From NCBI RefSeq assembly GCF_900099965.1, contig NZ_FNDJ01000007.1, positions 156,995-220,994 on the forward strand: DNA of 64,000 bases, in the 5' to 3' direction. Positions 24,372 to 33,306 of the stretch are shown piece after piece. Source of the DNA: Nonomuraea jiangxiensis (GTDB taxonomy: Bacteria; Actinomycetota; Actinomycetes; Streptosporangiales; Streptosporangiaceae). How positions within the stretch are numbered: the first letter of the stretch is position 1; every line of letters begins with the position of its first letter. The translations under genes were made by a program, and so were the position numbers. The notes beneath the pieces were generated by a model, which saw only the letters and a program-made list of their open reading frames with translations, made no database searches and had not been told where the DNA came from.

Positions 24372-25337
24372 CTACGACGCCCGCAGGTCCTTGCGCAACT
24401 CGTGGGGCAGGGCGAAGCGCATGCTCTCCTGCACCGGCTCCACCTCGGTCACGTCGTCGAACCCATGCTTCGCCAGGTGCGCCAGCACCTCCCGGACCAG
24501 CTCCTCCGGCACCGAGGCCCCGCTGGTCACGCCGACCGTGGTGACCCCGTCGAGCCAGCCGTCCTGGATGAACGAGGCGTCGTCGACCAGATAGGACGCC
24601 TGCGCGCCGTAGTCCTTGGCCACCTCCACCAGCCGCTTGGAGTTGGAGGAGTTTTCCGAGCCGACCACGATGACCAGCTCCGACTCCGCGGCGATCTCCT
24701 TGACCGCCACCTGCCGGTTTTGCGTGGCGTAGCAGATGTCGTCGCTCGGCGGGTCGATCAGCGCGGGGAAACGCTCCTTGAGCCGGGCGACGGTCTCGGT
24801 GGTCTCGTCGACCGACAGCGTGGTCTGGGACAGCCACACCAGCTTGTCGGGGTCTTTCACCTGGATATTGCCGACCGCGTCGAGGCCGTCGACGAGCTGG
24901 ATGTGGTCGGGGGCCTCGCCCGAGGTGCCCTCGACCTCCTCGTGACCCTCGTGCCCGATCAGCAGAATGTCGTAGTCCTGCGCGGCGAACCTCTTCGCCT
25001 CGTTGTGCACCTTGGTGACCAGGGGGCAGGTGGCGTCGATCGTCCGCAGGCCGCGCTGCTTGGCCTCGCCGTGGACCGCGGGCGAGACGCCGTGGGCGGA
25101 GAAGACGACGATCTCTCCCTCCGGCACCTCCTCGGTCTCCTCGACGAAGATGGCGCCCCTGGCCTCCAGCGTCTTGACGACGTGGGTGTTGTGGACGATC
25201 TGCTTGCGTACGTAGATCGGGGCACCATACTGCTCCAGAGCCTTCTCGACCGCTACCACGGCTCGATCGACTCCGGCGCAATATCCCCGTGGCTTGGCTA
25301 CGAGGACTCGGCGGGAAGTGGGGGTCTGGGGCTCCAT
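24372..25337 (-). CDS. ispH: 4-hydroxy-3-methylbut-2-enyl diphosphate reductase
   Basis: A 321-residue IspH (LytB), the last enzyme of the MEP pathway, reducing HMBPP to IPP and DMAPP. The three conserved [4Fe-4S] cysteines are in GYCAGVDRA, DATCPLVTKVH and DICYATQNRQ. The catalytic SENSSNS and the HGVSP and LIGHEGHEEVEGT motifs are present. The ATG at 25337 has a TAGCAT -10 element exactly 7 nt upstream, so the transcript is probably leaderless. It is divergent from the lipid-droplet-like gene at 25439. Confidence 0.95.
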   Translation of the reverse strand: MEPQTPTSRRVLVAKPRGYCAGVDRAVVAVEKALEQYGAPIYVRKQIVHNTHVVKTLEARGAIFVEETEEVPEGEIVVFSAHGVSPAVHGEAKQRGLRTIDATCPLVTKVHNEAKRFAAQDYDILLIGHEGHEEVEGTSGEAPDHIQLVDGLDAVGNIQVKDPDKLVWLSQTTLSVDETTETVARLKERFPALIDPPSDDICYATQNRQVAVKEIAAESELVIVVGSENSSNSKRLVEVAKDYGAQASYLVDDASFIQDGWLDGVTTVGVTSGASVPEELVREVLAHLAKHGFDDVTEVEPVQESMRFALPHELRKDLRAS

Positions 25338-25344
25338 ACTTCTT

Positions 25345-25350
25345 ATGCTA
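25345..25350 (-). promoter_or_regulatory. -10 element (TAGCAT) of leaderless ispH promoter
   Basis: On the minus strand TAGCAT lies 7 nt before the ispH ATG, the spacing at which transcription would begin at or next to the start codon. No clear -35 element was seen. Confidence 0.45.
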
Positions 25351-25438
25351 CGTGGAGCGGCCATGCGGCCCGCGCGTGCGTGGTTGCCCGCGGTTTGCCA
25401 GACTGGCCGTCCAATACTGACCTCCCAGGGAGACGTTC

Positions 25439-26452
25439 ATGTCCTTCAGCGACGTGATACGCAACATCACTAGAACCGTTACCAACAAGGACGAGCTCAA
25501 GGAGAAGGCCAAGGACCTGCCGCTTCTTGTCGTTCAGACCACGCTCAGTGCCGCCGGGCAGGCGTTGCTGCTGGTGGACCGGGTGAAAAACTCGATCAAG
25601 GGCCTGGGCGGGAAGGAGCGCCAGGAGGAGTACGACTCCCGGCCCTCCGCCGCCGACCAGGTCGCGACGGCCCCGCCCGAGGCGAAGGCCGACGAGAAGG
25701 GGGAGGAGGACAAGCCCGCGCGCAGGGAGCCGGTCATCTTCGCCCCGCGGCCCGGCTCGGCCGAGCCGAACGGGGTCGCCAAGACCAAGCCGGACCCGGT
25801 CATCTTCGCTCCGGCGAGCAAGACCGAGAACGCGCCCGAGTCCGCCCCCAAGGCCGACACCACCACCGCCACGGTCACCGACCCGAAGCCCACGGTGACG
25901 GAAGAGGCCGAACCGAAGTCCGCGCCCAAGGCCGAACCCAAGGCCGAGCCAGCGCCCGTCGCCGAGGCGCCCACCACCGAAGCGCCCGCAGCCGAAGCGC
26001 CGGAGACCAAGGCCGCCAAGGTCACCGCGCCGGCGGCCGAGGCCGCGCCCGTCGCCGAGCCGAAGGCCGACGTGACGGAACAGGCGGAGCCCAAGGCCGC
26101 CGTGACCGAGCAGGCCGAGCCGGTGACCGCGCCCGCGCCCGTCGCCGAAGCGCCCGCCGCCGAAGCCAAGCCCGCCACGACCGCCAAAGCCACCAAGCCC
26201 GCCAAACCCGCCAAGGCCACCAAGCCCGTGGCCGCTCAGGCGCCCGCCGCTGAGGTGTCCGCTGCCGGGGAGTTGGCTGAGCCGTTGCCCGGGTTCTCCG
26301 GGCTGACCGTCGCCTCCCTGCGGGCCAGGATGCGGGGCAAGACCGCCGAGCAGATCGGTGACTACCTCGCCTACGAGCAGGCGACGACGGCGCGTCCCGA
26401 GGTCATCCGGATGTTCGAGAACCGCCTGGCCAAGCTGCAGGCCGGAGAATAG
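25439..26452 (+). CDS. Ala/Pro/Lys-rich lipid-droplet-associated-like protein
   Basis: A 337-residue protein. The N-terminal 60 residues (MSFSDVIRNITRTVTNKDEL, then LPLLVVQTTLSAAGQALLLVDR) resemble the amphipathic domain of proteins annotated as lipid-droplet-associated in actinobacteria. A long Ala/Pro/Lys/Glu-rich linker (about 70-270) follows. The C-terminal 60 residues (FSGLTVASLRARMRGKTAEQIGDYLAYE ... RPEVIRMFENRLAKLQ) form a compact helical domain. There is no signal peptide. The start follows GGGAGACGTTC. The linker repeats AEAPAAEAP- and KPAKPAKATKP-type units. Lipid-droplet association is a family-level suggestion only. It reads in the same direction as xseA, 26 nt away. Confidence 0.65.
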   Translation: MSFSDVIRNITRTVTNKDELKEKAKDLPLLVVQTTLSAAGQALLLVDRVKNSIKGLGGKERQEEYDSRPSAADQVATAPPEAKADEKGEEDKPARREPVIFAPRPGSAEPNGVAKTKPDPVIFAPASKTENAPESAPKADTTTATVTDPKPTVTEEAEPKSAPKAEPKAEPAPVAEAPTTEAPAAEAPETKAAKVTAPAAEAAPVAEPKADVTEQAEPKAAVTEQAEPVTAPAPVAEAPAAEAKPATTAKATKPAKPAKATKPVAAQAPAAEVSAAGELAEPLPGFSGLTVASLRARMRGKTAEQIGDYLAYEQATTARPEVIRMFENRLAKLQAGE

Positions 26453-26465
26453 TCCGGCCCACCGC

Positions 26466-26471
26466 GTAGTC
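26466..26471 (+). promoter_or_regulatory. -10 element (TAGTCT) of possible leaderless xseA promoter
   Basis: TAGTCT ends 7 nt before the xseA ATG, which lacks a ribosome-binding site. It lies in the 26-nt gap after the preceding gene. Confidence 0.4.
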
Positions 26472-26478
26472 TTCCGCC

Positions 26479-27702
26479 ATGACCTCGAAGACCTCGCCCG
26501 AGTCACCCCTGCCGATCCGTACGGTCCTGCAGATGGTGGGCGGCTGGATCGGCAGACTCGGCACGGTCTGGGTCGAGGGTCAGATCACCGACCTGAGCGC
26601 CCGTGGCGGCACGGTGTTCCTGACCCTGCGTGACCCGGTGGCCAACGTGTCCGCCCGGGTCACCGCCCCGCGCGGCGTCTACGAGGCGAGCGTGCCCCGC
26701 CCGACCGACGGCGCCAGGGTGGTGCTGCACGTCAAGCCCGATTTCTGGGTCAACAAGGGCTCGTTCGCGTTCACGGCGCTGGAGATCCGCCCGGTCGGTG
26801 TGGGCGAGCTGATGGCCCGGCTGGAGCGGCTGCGGCAGTTGCTGGCGGCCGAGGGGCTGTTCAACTCCGACAGGAAGCGGCGGCTGCCGTTCCTGCCCGC
26901 CACGATCGGCCTCATCTGCGGCCGCGACTCCGCCGCCGAGCGCGACGTGCTGGAAAACTCCAGGCGGCGCTGGCCCGCCGTGCGCTTCAAGGTGGAGGAG
27001 GTGGCCGTCCAGGGGCCCTACGCGGTCGGCGAGGTGACCGAGGCGCTGCGCAAGCTGGACGCCGACTCCGACGTCGACGTGATCGTCGTGGCCCGCGGTG
27101 GCGGCTCTCTGGAGGACCTCCTGCCGTTCTCCGACGAGACGCTCGTACGCGCGGTGGCCGGCTGCCGCACCCCCGTGGTGAGCGCGATCGGCCACGAGCA
27201 GGACAGCCCGCTGCTCGACCTGGTGGCCGACGTACGCGCGTCCACTCCCACCGACGCGGCCAAGAAGGTCGTCCCCGACGTGGGTGAGCAGCTCACGCTG
27301 GTGCGCCAGCTGCGCGACCGGGGACGCAGGGTGCTGAACGGCTGGCTCGATCGCGAGATGTCCTGGCTGACGTCGGTGCGCTCGCGTCCCTCGCTGGCCG
27401 ACCCGGTGCGCGAGCTGGAGCGCAGGGCCGAGCAGGCCGAGGCGCTGCGCGACCGGGCAAGGCGCTCGCTGTCCGGCTCGCTCGACCGCGCCACCGACGA
27501 CCTCGGCCACCTGCGGGCCCGCCTGGTCGCCCTGTCCCCCGCGGCGACGCTGGAGCGCGGCTACGCGATCGTCCAGCACCCGTCGGGCGAGGTGGTCCGG
27601 CTGGCCAAGGACGTCGCCCCCGGCGCGCCCCTGACCATCCGCCTCAGCGACGACCGCCTGTCGGTACGCGTCGAGCAACCCGGCCTGGACGGGGAGGCAT
27701 GA
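26479..27702 (+). CDS. xseA: exodeoxyribonuclease VII large subunit
   Basis: A 407-residue XseA: N-terminal OB-fold (about 1-110, VWVEGQITDLSARGGTVFLTL), catalytic domain (about 120-300) with ICGRDSAAERDV, RGGGSLEDL and SAIGHEQDSPLLDLVADVRASTPTDAA, then a coiled coil and the C-terminal LERGYAIVQHPSGEVV segment. With XseB it degrades single-stranded DNA from both ends. The ATG has no ribosome site, but TAGTCT lies 7 nt upstream, suggesting leaderless transcription. Unusually, xseB lies on the opposite strand, convergent with this gene and 34 nt away. Confidence 0.94.
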   Translation: MTSKTSPESPLPIRTVLQMVGGWIGRLGTVWVEGQITDLSARGGTVFLTLRDPVANVSARVTAPRGVYEASVPRPTDGARVVLHVKPDFWVNKGSFAFTALEIRPVGVGELMARLERLRQLLAAEGLFNSDRKRRLPFLPATIGLICGRDSAAERDVLENSRRRWPAVRFKVEEVAVQGPYAVGEVTEALRKLDADSDVDVIVVARGGGSLEDLLPFSDETLVRAVAGCRTPVVSAIGHEQDSPLLDLVADVRASTPTDAAKKVVPDVGEQLTLVRQLRDRGRRVLNGWLDREMSWLTSVRSRPSLADPVRELERRAEQAEALRDRARRSLSGSLDRATDDLGHLRARLVALSPAATLERGYAIVQHPSGEVVRLAKDVAPGAPLTIRLSDDRLSVRVEQPGLDGEA

Positions 27703-27736
27703 CCTGACCCGCGAACGGGCCGAAGCGGGGTGGTGG

Positions 27737-27973
27737 TCAGAACGGGGCGTCGTTGGAGTGGCCCGCGCCGGGCTCGGAGCGGCGGGCCATGGCGGCGGCC
27801 AGCTTGACCCTGGCGCCCTGCAGCCACTCCTCGCACACGGCCGCCAGCTTCTCCCCGCGCTCCCACAGCTCGATCGACTGCTCCAGGGTCAGCCCGCCGG
27901 TCTCCAGGCGGCGCACCACCTCGGTCAACTCCTCGCGGGCCTGCTCGTATGAGGGCGCCTTCTCGTCTGCCAC
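27737..27973 (-). CDS. xseB: exodeoxyribonuclease VII small subunit
   Basis: A 78-residue XseB, the normal size. It contains YEQAREELTEVVRRLETGGLTLEQSIELWERGEKLAAVCEEWL, the diagnostic helical hairpin that binds the XseA coiled coil. The likely start is the GTG at 27973, with AGGGTGG about 5 nt upstream; the frame runs 15 codons further without a better signal. It is the third gene of a minus-strand run (TetR regulator, DUF4245, xseB) and converges on xseA, so the two subunits of one enzyme are transcribed independently. Confidence 0.92.
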   Translation of the reverse strand: MADEKAPSYEQAREELTEVVRRLETGGLTLEQSIELWERGEKLAAVCEEWLQGARVKLAAAMARRSEPGAGHSNDAPF

Positions 27974-28010
27974 GGTAACCACCCTAGACGTGCCGGCCGA
28001 CATCCGCGGA

Positions 28011-28541
28011 TCAGCCACGGGGCCGCTGCTGGAGCACTCCCGCCAGCTGGGCCAGCTCCGGCCAGTCGGCCGTACCGGTGATCACCAGGGTCACCTCGGG
28101 CGACATCCGCACGAGCGAGCGCTGGTTCTTGTCCTCGCGGTAGCGGCGCTCCCACGTCGCCCCGCCGACCTGCTGCGTGCCGATGGTCTTGTCGGTGTTG
28201 GCCATGCGGCTGGCGAATCCGGCGGCCGGCTGCTCGTTGCTCTGCGCGAACATCGCGTGCTGCCGCTCGGCCGTGGCGTAGCCGATGGTGAGGACCTGCG
28301 CGCCGTTCTCACCCTTGGCGATCTTGTTGCTGTTGGAGATCCAGTTGGCCGGGTCGCGCTGCGGGGCCCACACGCCGTACGGCACCGAGTGGCCGAAGTT
28401 GGCGACGGTGATCGAGTAGTCGAGCCGCGGGATGTGCTCCTCCCGGCTCTGCGGCGCGATCAGCAGAAACAGGCCTGCCCCCGCCAGGCAGACGAACAGC
28501 GCCACCGCGTAGCCGTAGAACCCCTGTGTGAACCGTCGCAC
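28011..28541 (-). CDS. DUF4245 membrane-anchored protein
   Basis: About 176 residues: an N-terminal membrane helix (FYGYAVALFVCLAGAGLFLLIAP) and an external domain of about 140 residues with PRLDYSITVANFGHSVPYGVWAP, LTIGYATAERQHAMFAQSNE and GATWERRYREDKNQRSLVR. This is the DUF4245 family, commonly found beside xseB and glpX in actinobacteria; the function is unknown. The start is the GTG at 28541, since no ATG precedes the helix in this frame. An 11-nt gap separates it from the TetR gene and 37 nt from xseB. Confidence 0.8.
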   Translation of the reverse strand: MRRFTQGFYGYAVALFVCLAGAGLFLLIAPQSREEHIPRLDYSITVANFGHSVPYGVWAPQRDPANWISNSNKIAKGENGAQVLTIGYATAERQHAMFAQSNEQPAAGFASRMANTDKTIGTQQVGGATWERRYREDKNQRSLVRMSPEVTLVITGTADWPELAQLAGVLQQRPRG

Positions 28542-28552
28542 ACTTGGCGAGA

Positions 28553-29161
28553 TTACCCGTTGCCGGGGGCGGTCGCCGACGTGGCCGGGCGGATCTGCCC
28601 GATGATGGCCAGGACGTCCTCGGCCAGGACCCGGTCGCCCGAGCTCACCACCTCGGACACGGCCGCGGCCAGCGCCCCGGTGATCACCACGGCGAGCGCC
28701 GTCTCGTCCTCGAACAGCGCCGCGTTGCGCTGCGCCCACGTACGCAGCCGGTCGCGCATGACCACGTCGAAGCCGGGCGGCCCGTCGCCGCTCAGGAACA
28801 GCGCGGCCAGCTCGCGATCCTCCAGGCACCCGTCCAGATAGGCGCGGGCGGCGCTGACGAACACCCGCATCGGGTCGGTCTCACCGGCGGCGCGGGCCGC
28901 GCGGGCGGCGTGCTTGGTCCGCTGGGTCAGCGTGGCCTGGAAATCCTCGAACAACGTCAGGTAGAGGTCGGCCTTGCCGGAGAAGTGGTGGTAGAGGCTG
29001 CCCACACTGGCCTCGGCCCGTGCCACCACGTCGGTCACGCCCGCCTCGGCGAAACCCTTGGAGACGAACACCGCCCTGGCGGCGGCGAGCAGCGAGCTGC
29101 GCGTGGCAGCGCCGCGCTCGGACGTGCGCGGCTGCGGAACCGCGTTCTCCACATCGCTCAT
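28553..29161 (-). CDS. TetR/AcrR-family transcriptional regulator
   Basis: A 202-residue TetR-type repressor. The N-terminal helix-turn-helix (about 18-62: RSSLLAAARAVFVSKGFAEAGVTDVVARAEASVGSLYHHFSGKADL) is typical, and the ligand-binding half has a TetR_C-like helical composition. The ATG at 29161 follows GGAGGAGATCCCG. It is divergent from glpX across about 254 bp and heads the operon with DUF4245 and xseB. It may regulate itself and glpX, but I found no strong operator dyad in the gap. The ligand is unknown. Confidence 0.88.
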   Translation of the reverse strand: MSDVENAVPQPRTSERGAATRSSLLAAARAVFVSKGFAEAGVTDVVARAEASVGSLYHHFSGKADLYLTLFEDFQATLTQRTKHAARAARAAGETDPMRVFVSAARAYLDGCLEDRELAALFLSGDGPPGFDVVMRDRLRTWAQRNAALFEDETALAVVITGALAAAVSEVVSSGDRVLAEDVLAIIGQIRPATSATAPGNG

Positions 29162-29415
29162 TCGGGATCTCCTCCACGGCGGGGCGCCATGCTCCATGGT
29201 GAAGGCAAGATCCTTGGCACGCACCCGGTATGACGCAAATCCGTTCGCCGTTGTGCATGGCGACCATGTCGAAGTTTACCGATGTCATCCTCGACCGGCC
29301 CGCGTCCCGCCGAACCGGTCACAACGGGCCGGAGCGCGGCAGATTAACCCCCTCCGGCCGGGAAAAGAGAGCCCTCTACGATCGAGGTAGACGTCCCACG
29401 AGGAGGCCACTCATC

Positions 29416-30453
29416 ATGTCCGATCAGACATCGGTCCCGGCGGAGCTCGCCACGGGCGAGCACGCTCCCGATCGCAACCTGGCGATGGAGCTCGTCCGCG
29501 TCACGGAGGCGGCCGCGATGGCAGCGGCCCGGTGGGTCGGCCGAGGTGACAAGAACGGCGCGGACGGGGCCGCGGTCAACGCCATGCGCCAGTTGATCAA
29601 CACGGTTTCGATGAACGGTGTGGTGGTCATCGGTGAGGGCGAGAAGGACCACGCCCCGATGTTGTACAACGGCGAGCGCGTCGGCGACGGCAGCGGCCCT
29701 GACTGTGACGTGGCCGTGGACCCCATCGACGGCACCAGGCTGACGGCGCTGGGCATGCCCGACGCGGTGTCGGTGATCGCGGTGAGCGAGCGGGGCTCGA
29801 TGTACGACCCGTCGGCCGTGTTCTACATGGAGAAGCTGGTCACCGGCCCCGAGGCGGCCGACGTGGTGGACATCGAGGCGCCGGTGGCCGCCAACATCAA
29901 CGCGGTGGCCAGGGCCAAGCACTGCTCGGCGTCCGACGTGACGGTGGTCGTGCTGGACAGGCCCCGGCACGAGCGGCTGGTGAAGGAGATCAGGGAGACC
30001 GGGGCGCGTATCAAGTTCATCACCGACGGCGACGTGGCCGGCGCGATCATGGCGGCCCGCGCGGGCACCGGCATCGACCTGATGCTGGGCATCGGCGGCA
30101 CGCCGGAAGGCATCGTGGCCGCGTGCGCGCTCAAGTGTCTGGGCGGGGTGATCCAGGGCAAGCTCTGGCCGCGCGACGACGCGGAGCGGAGCAGGGCCCT
30201 GGCCGCCGGGCACGACCTCGGCCAGGTGCTCACCACCAACGACCTCGTCCGCTCCGACGACGTGTTCTTCGCGGCCACCGGGATCACGCACGGCGAGCTC
30301 ATGCGGGGTGTGCGGTTCAGGGCGGGGTCGGCGGCGGTGACCCAGTCCCTGGTGATGCGCGGGCGCTCGGGCACGATCCGCAGGATCGAGAGCGAGCACC
30401 AGCTCTGGAAGCTGCGGGCGTACAGCGCGATCAACTTCGACACCGCGGGCTGA
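29416..30453 (+). CDS. glpX: class II fructose-1,6-bisphosphatase
   Basis: A 345-residue GlpX, the gluconeogenic FBPase of actinobacteria. Conserved blocks include VVIGEGEKDHAPMLYNGE, DPIDGTRLTALG (metal and phosphate site), FITDGDVAGAI and LGIGGTPEG. It dephosphorylates fructose 1,6-bisphosphate. The ATG at 29416 lies about 11 nt after GAGGAGG; a longer frame from 29230 covers promoter DNA. It is divergent from the TetR regulator. It is the first clear member of the glpX/fumarase neighbourhood common in actinomycetes. Confidence 0.94.
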   Translation: MSDQTSVPAELATGEHAPDRNLAMELVRVTEAAAMAAARWVGRGDKNGADGAAVNAMRQLINTVSMNGVVVIGEGEKDHAPMLYNGERVGDGSGPDCDVAVDPIDGTRLTALGMPDAVSVIAVSERGSMYDPSAVFYMEKLVTGPEAADVVDIEAPVAANINAVARAKHCSASDVTVVVLDRPRHERLVKEIRETGARIKFITDGDVAGAIMAARAGTGIDLMLGIGGTPEGIVAACALKCLGGVIQGKLWPRDDAERSRALAAGHDLGQVLTTNDLVRSDDVFFAATGITHGELMRGVRFRAGSAAVTQSLVMRGRSGTIRRIESEHQLWKLRAYSAINFDTAG

Positions 30454-30493
30454 TCGAAGACGCTACTGGAAGACCGCCGCGGGGCCGCCGGAG

Positions 30494-31144
30494 TCAGCGG
30501 CGGCGCTTGCGGCGGGGCGGTTCCTTGACCTTGACCTCGCCCGCGAAGTTGGTGGTGTGGACCTCGACCACGGGCGCGCCCGGCTCCGTCGGCTGCTTGG
30601 TCAGGCGGACCGTCTTGTCCTTGGCGACCCGGACCACCTCCAGCCCCTCGGGCACGTGGATCTCCAGGCCCCCGAAGACGAGCGTGGCGTTGATGATGAT
30701 CCGCCGGTTCTGCAGGATCGCGTCGCGGAGGTCGAGCGTGGTCGTGCCGAACATGGCCGTCACCCCGAGCTCGGCCGGCACGACCCAGCGCCCGCCGCGC
30801 TGCTCCTTCTTGAAGATGGCCGACACGGGACGGCCGTCGAGGTTGAGCGGCTGCTCGTCGGCGGGCAGCAGGTCGGCGGTGAGCTCGGCCAGCTCGCCCA
30901 GCGTGCGCGCGGCGTAGAGCACGCCGAGCCGCTCCTCCAGCTCGTCGAGGGTGAGCCGGCCGTCGGCGTGGGCGTCCTGCAGCACCTGCGCGATGCGCTC
31001 ACGGTCGGCGTCGGAGGCGCGTAGCTCGTGGGTCTGCGGCACGTCGCCGCTCACCGGAGGACGGCGCGCCGACACGATCTCCTCTGCCAGGCGCTCCCCG
31101 ACTTCCTGCAGCTTCGGCAACCACGATCCAGCGCGTTCGTTCAC
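30494..31144 (-). CDS. DUF1707 domain protein with LiaF-like C-terminal domain
   Basis: A 216-residue protein. DUF1707 (about 40-95) is recognised by ELRASDADRERIAQVLQDAHADGRLTLDELEERLGVLYAART. A C-terminal beta-rich domain (about 115-200) has MFGTTTLDLRDA, IIINATLVFGGLEIHVPEG and a basic tail KEPPRRKRRR, resembling the cell-wall-active antibiotic response (LiaF-type) domain. There is no membrane helix. The GTG start has only a weak site. It converges on glpX with 40 nt between stops and is divergent from the DUF998 gene. Confidence 0.8.
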   Translation of the reverse strand: MNERAGSWLPKLQEVGERLAEEIVSARRPPVSGDVPQTHELRASDADRERIAQVLQDAHADGRLTLDELEERLGVLYAARTLGELAELTADLLPADEQPLNLDGRPVSAIFKKEQRGGRWVVPAELGVTAMFGTTTLDLRDAILQNRRIIINATLVFGGLEIHVPEGLEVVRVAKDKTVRLTKQPTEPGAPVVEVHTTNFAGEVKVKEPPRRKRRR

Positions 31145-31333
31145 ACATCCGACGATAACCGGCGCGGGCCGGATTCGCTCGTCCCGAACGAACCCGCATC
31201 AGCTGATTCGCGGCAGAAGTCCGGGGACCTCCTCCTCCAGCTCCACGTTCACTTCGGCGTGGCGGTCGAGCCATCCGCCATCATGGAACCTCGGGCCTCC
31301 CTCCGCCGTTGATCTACGAAAGGGAGGTTGTGC

Positions 31334-32044
31334 GTGCATCGACCGGCGCGATGGGGCCTCGGCGCGGCAGGCGCGGGCATAGCGGTGATCCTCGGCCTGG
31401 ATCTGACGAGCCTCGGCGAGATGGACCCGTTCAGGCGGACCATCAGCGAGCACGGCCTGGGCCAGGACGGCTGGATCTTCGGACTCGGGGTGGCCCTGCT
31501 GGCGGCGGGCTCGCTGGCCATCGCGGTCTCGCTGGCCCGCCAACGGCTGGCCGGGGTCGTCGGTACGGTCGCGCTCCTGGGCTGGAGCGCCGGGTTGCTC
31601 GTGACGGCCTGGTTCGAGAAGCACGACTGGGCGGTCGGGCCGAGCGTGAGCGGCAACATCCACCGGGTGGGCAGCTTCGTGGCCTTCCTCAGCCTGCCGC
31701 TGGCGGTGGTGGTCATCGCCGGGCCGTGGCGCGGGCGCGGGCGCGGGCGTTCGCGGGCCGGGCTGGTGGCGTTCGGGTTCGGGATCTGCTCGGTGTTGTG
31801 GGTGGTGGGCATCGGCACGGCGATGCTCGTCGGGGCGAGCAACGGGTTGTCCTGGTGGCGGGTCATGCCGCTGGGACTGGTGGAGCGCGGGCTGGCCATC
31901 ACCGAGGTGGCCGCGCTGCTGGCGCTGGGCGTGTGGGCGGCCGCCGGGCGGCTGGGCGGCGGCGAGCGGGCCGGGCCGGGTGCGGAGCCGAGCGCGGACG
32001 GGACGCGGAGTGCGCCTGCCGTGGAGGGGCGCGCCTCGTCGTGA
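31334..32044 (+). CDS. DUF998-like integral membrane protein
   Basis: About 236 residues with six hydrophobic segments. DMDPFRRT-like and ISEHGLGQDGWIFGLG, GNIHRVGSFVAFLSLPLAV and a Gly/Arg-rich cytoplasmic loop (GRGRGRSRAG) recall the DUF998 family of actinobacterial membrane proteins. The function is unknown. I chose GTG at 31334 because AGGGAGG lies 6 nt upstream; an in-frame TTG two codons earlier overlaps that site. The C-terminal 35 residues are disordered. It stands alone, followed 75 nt later by an MFS gene. Confidence 0.65.
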   Translation: MHRPARWGLGAAGAGIAVILGLDLTSLGEMDPFRRTISEHGLGQDGWIFGLGVALLAAGSLAIAVSLARQRLAGVVGTVALLGWSAGLLVTAWFEKHDWAVGPSVSGNIHRVGSFVAFLSLPLAVVVIAGPWRGRGRGRSRAGLVAFGFGICSVLWVVGIGTAMLVGASNGLSWWRVMPLGLVERGLAITEVAALLALGVWAAAGRLGGGERAGPGAEPSADGTRSAPAVEGRASS

Positions 32045-32119
32045 GGCTGGCGCGGGGGCTTGGCAGCCGTTAACCTGACCCAGCCTCATGTTTGATGTCC
32101 CCCGGTCAAGGAGGCCACC

Positions 32120-33277
32120 GTGCCGTCCTTACGCGATCGCCAGGCCCGGCGCGCCACGTACGTCGTCTACGGCGTACAGGGGCTGTCGTTCGCCTCGCTG
32201 CTCATCCAGGTCGCCAACCTCCAGGCCAAACATGGGCTCGACGAGGGCGCGCTGACGGTCCTGCTGCTGATCGTGCCCGTGTTCGCGGGGGTCGGCAGCG
32301 TGGCGGCGGGCGCGTTCGCGAACCGGTTCGGCAGTAGGGTGCTGCTCCGGGTGGCGCAGCCGGTGCTGGCCGTGGCCGTGGTGCTCGCCGGGCTGGCGCC
32401 GAACGTGCCGCTGCTCGTGCCGGTGCTGCTGCTGTTCGGGCTGACGGTGGGCGCGGTGGACGCCGGCATGAACATGCAGGGCGTGGCGGTCGAACGCAGG
32501 TACGGCGTCGAGGTCCTGAACGGCTTCCACAGCGTGTGGAGCGTGTTCGGCATGGCCGGCGCGCTGTGGGCGGCGGTCGCCGCCGACCTCCCGCTGCCGA
32601 TCGTCATGGCGCTCCCGATGGTCCTGGCGGTGGCGGCCTCCCTCCACGCCGGCCCGAACCTGTGCACCGCCGAGGAGGAGAAGGCGCCCGACCCCGCGGT
32701 GGCCCCCACCGGCCGCTTCCCGTGGCGGCCGATCATCCCGCTCTGCCTGGCCATGGCCTTCCTGTACGTCGGCGACGCCGCCGTGTCCAACTTCAACACC
32801 GTGTTCATGAAGGACGTACTGGAGGCAGGACCACGGGTGATCCCGCTGGCGTACGTGGCCTACCAGGCGACCACGCTGGCCGTCAGGCTCGGCGGCGACC
32901 TGCTGGTCAGACGGTACGGCCCCGCCGCCATCGTGCGGATCGGCGGCCTGATCGCCACCGCCGGATTCCTCGGCGTCGTGCTGGCCCCGAGCCAGCCGCT
33001 GGGCATCGTCGCGTTCGGGCTGACCGGGATGGGGCTGGCGGTGGTCGCGCCGCAGTCGTTCTCGGCGGCCGGCAGGCTCGACCCGGCCGGGACCGGGGTG
33101 GCCATCGCCCGGGTGAACCTCTTCAACTACGTCGGCTTCATCGTCGGCGCGGCCCTGGTGGGCGGCATCGCGAGCGCCACGGACATGCGGGTGGGGTTCG
33201 CCGCGCCGCTGGTGCTGGCCGCCGCGATCATCGCGCTGGCGCCGGGCTTCCAGCCCAGGCAGGCCACCCCCGCCTGA
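32120..33277 (+). CDS. MFS transporter
   Basis: A 385-residue major facilitator protein with 12 predicted helices. Recognisable features are the GxxANRFGSR motif A-like loop after helix 2 (AGAFANRFGSRVLLR), GAVDAGMNMQGVAVERRYG and a central cytoplasmic loop (EEEKAPDPAVAP). The pattern is close to the fucose/sugar-like or YbjJ-type MFS group. The GTG start has AAGGAGG upstream. The substrate is unknown. It converges on the oxidoreductase at 33307, 29 nt between stops. Confidence 0.83.
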   Translation: MPSLRDRQARRATYVVYGVQGLSFASLLIQVANLQAKHGLDEGALTVLLLIVPVFAGVGSVAAGAFANRFGSRVLLRVAQPVLAVAVVLAGLAPNVPLLVPVLLLFGLTVGAVDAGMNMQGVAVERRYGVEVLNGFHSVWSVFGMAGALWAAVAADLPLPIVMALPMVLAVAASLHAGPNLCTAEEEKAPDPAVAPTGRFPWRPIIPLCLAMAFLYVGDAAVSNFNTVFMKDVLEAGPRVIPLAYVAYQATTLAVRLGGDLLVRRYGPAAIVRIGGLIATAGFLGVVLAPSQPLGIVAFGLTGMGLAVVAPQSFSAAGRLDPAGTGVAIARVNLFNYVGFIVGAALVGGIASATDMRVGFAAPLVLAAAIIALAPGFQPRQATPA

Positions 33278-33306
33278 ACAGCGCGGTCACGGGCTGGGGG
33301 CCGCCT

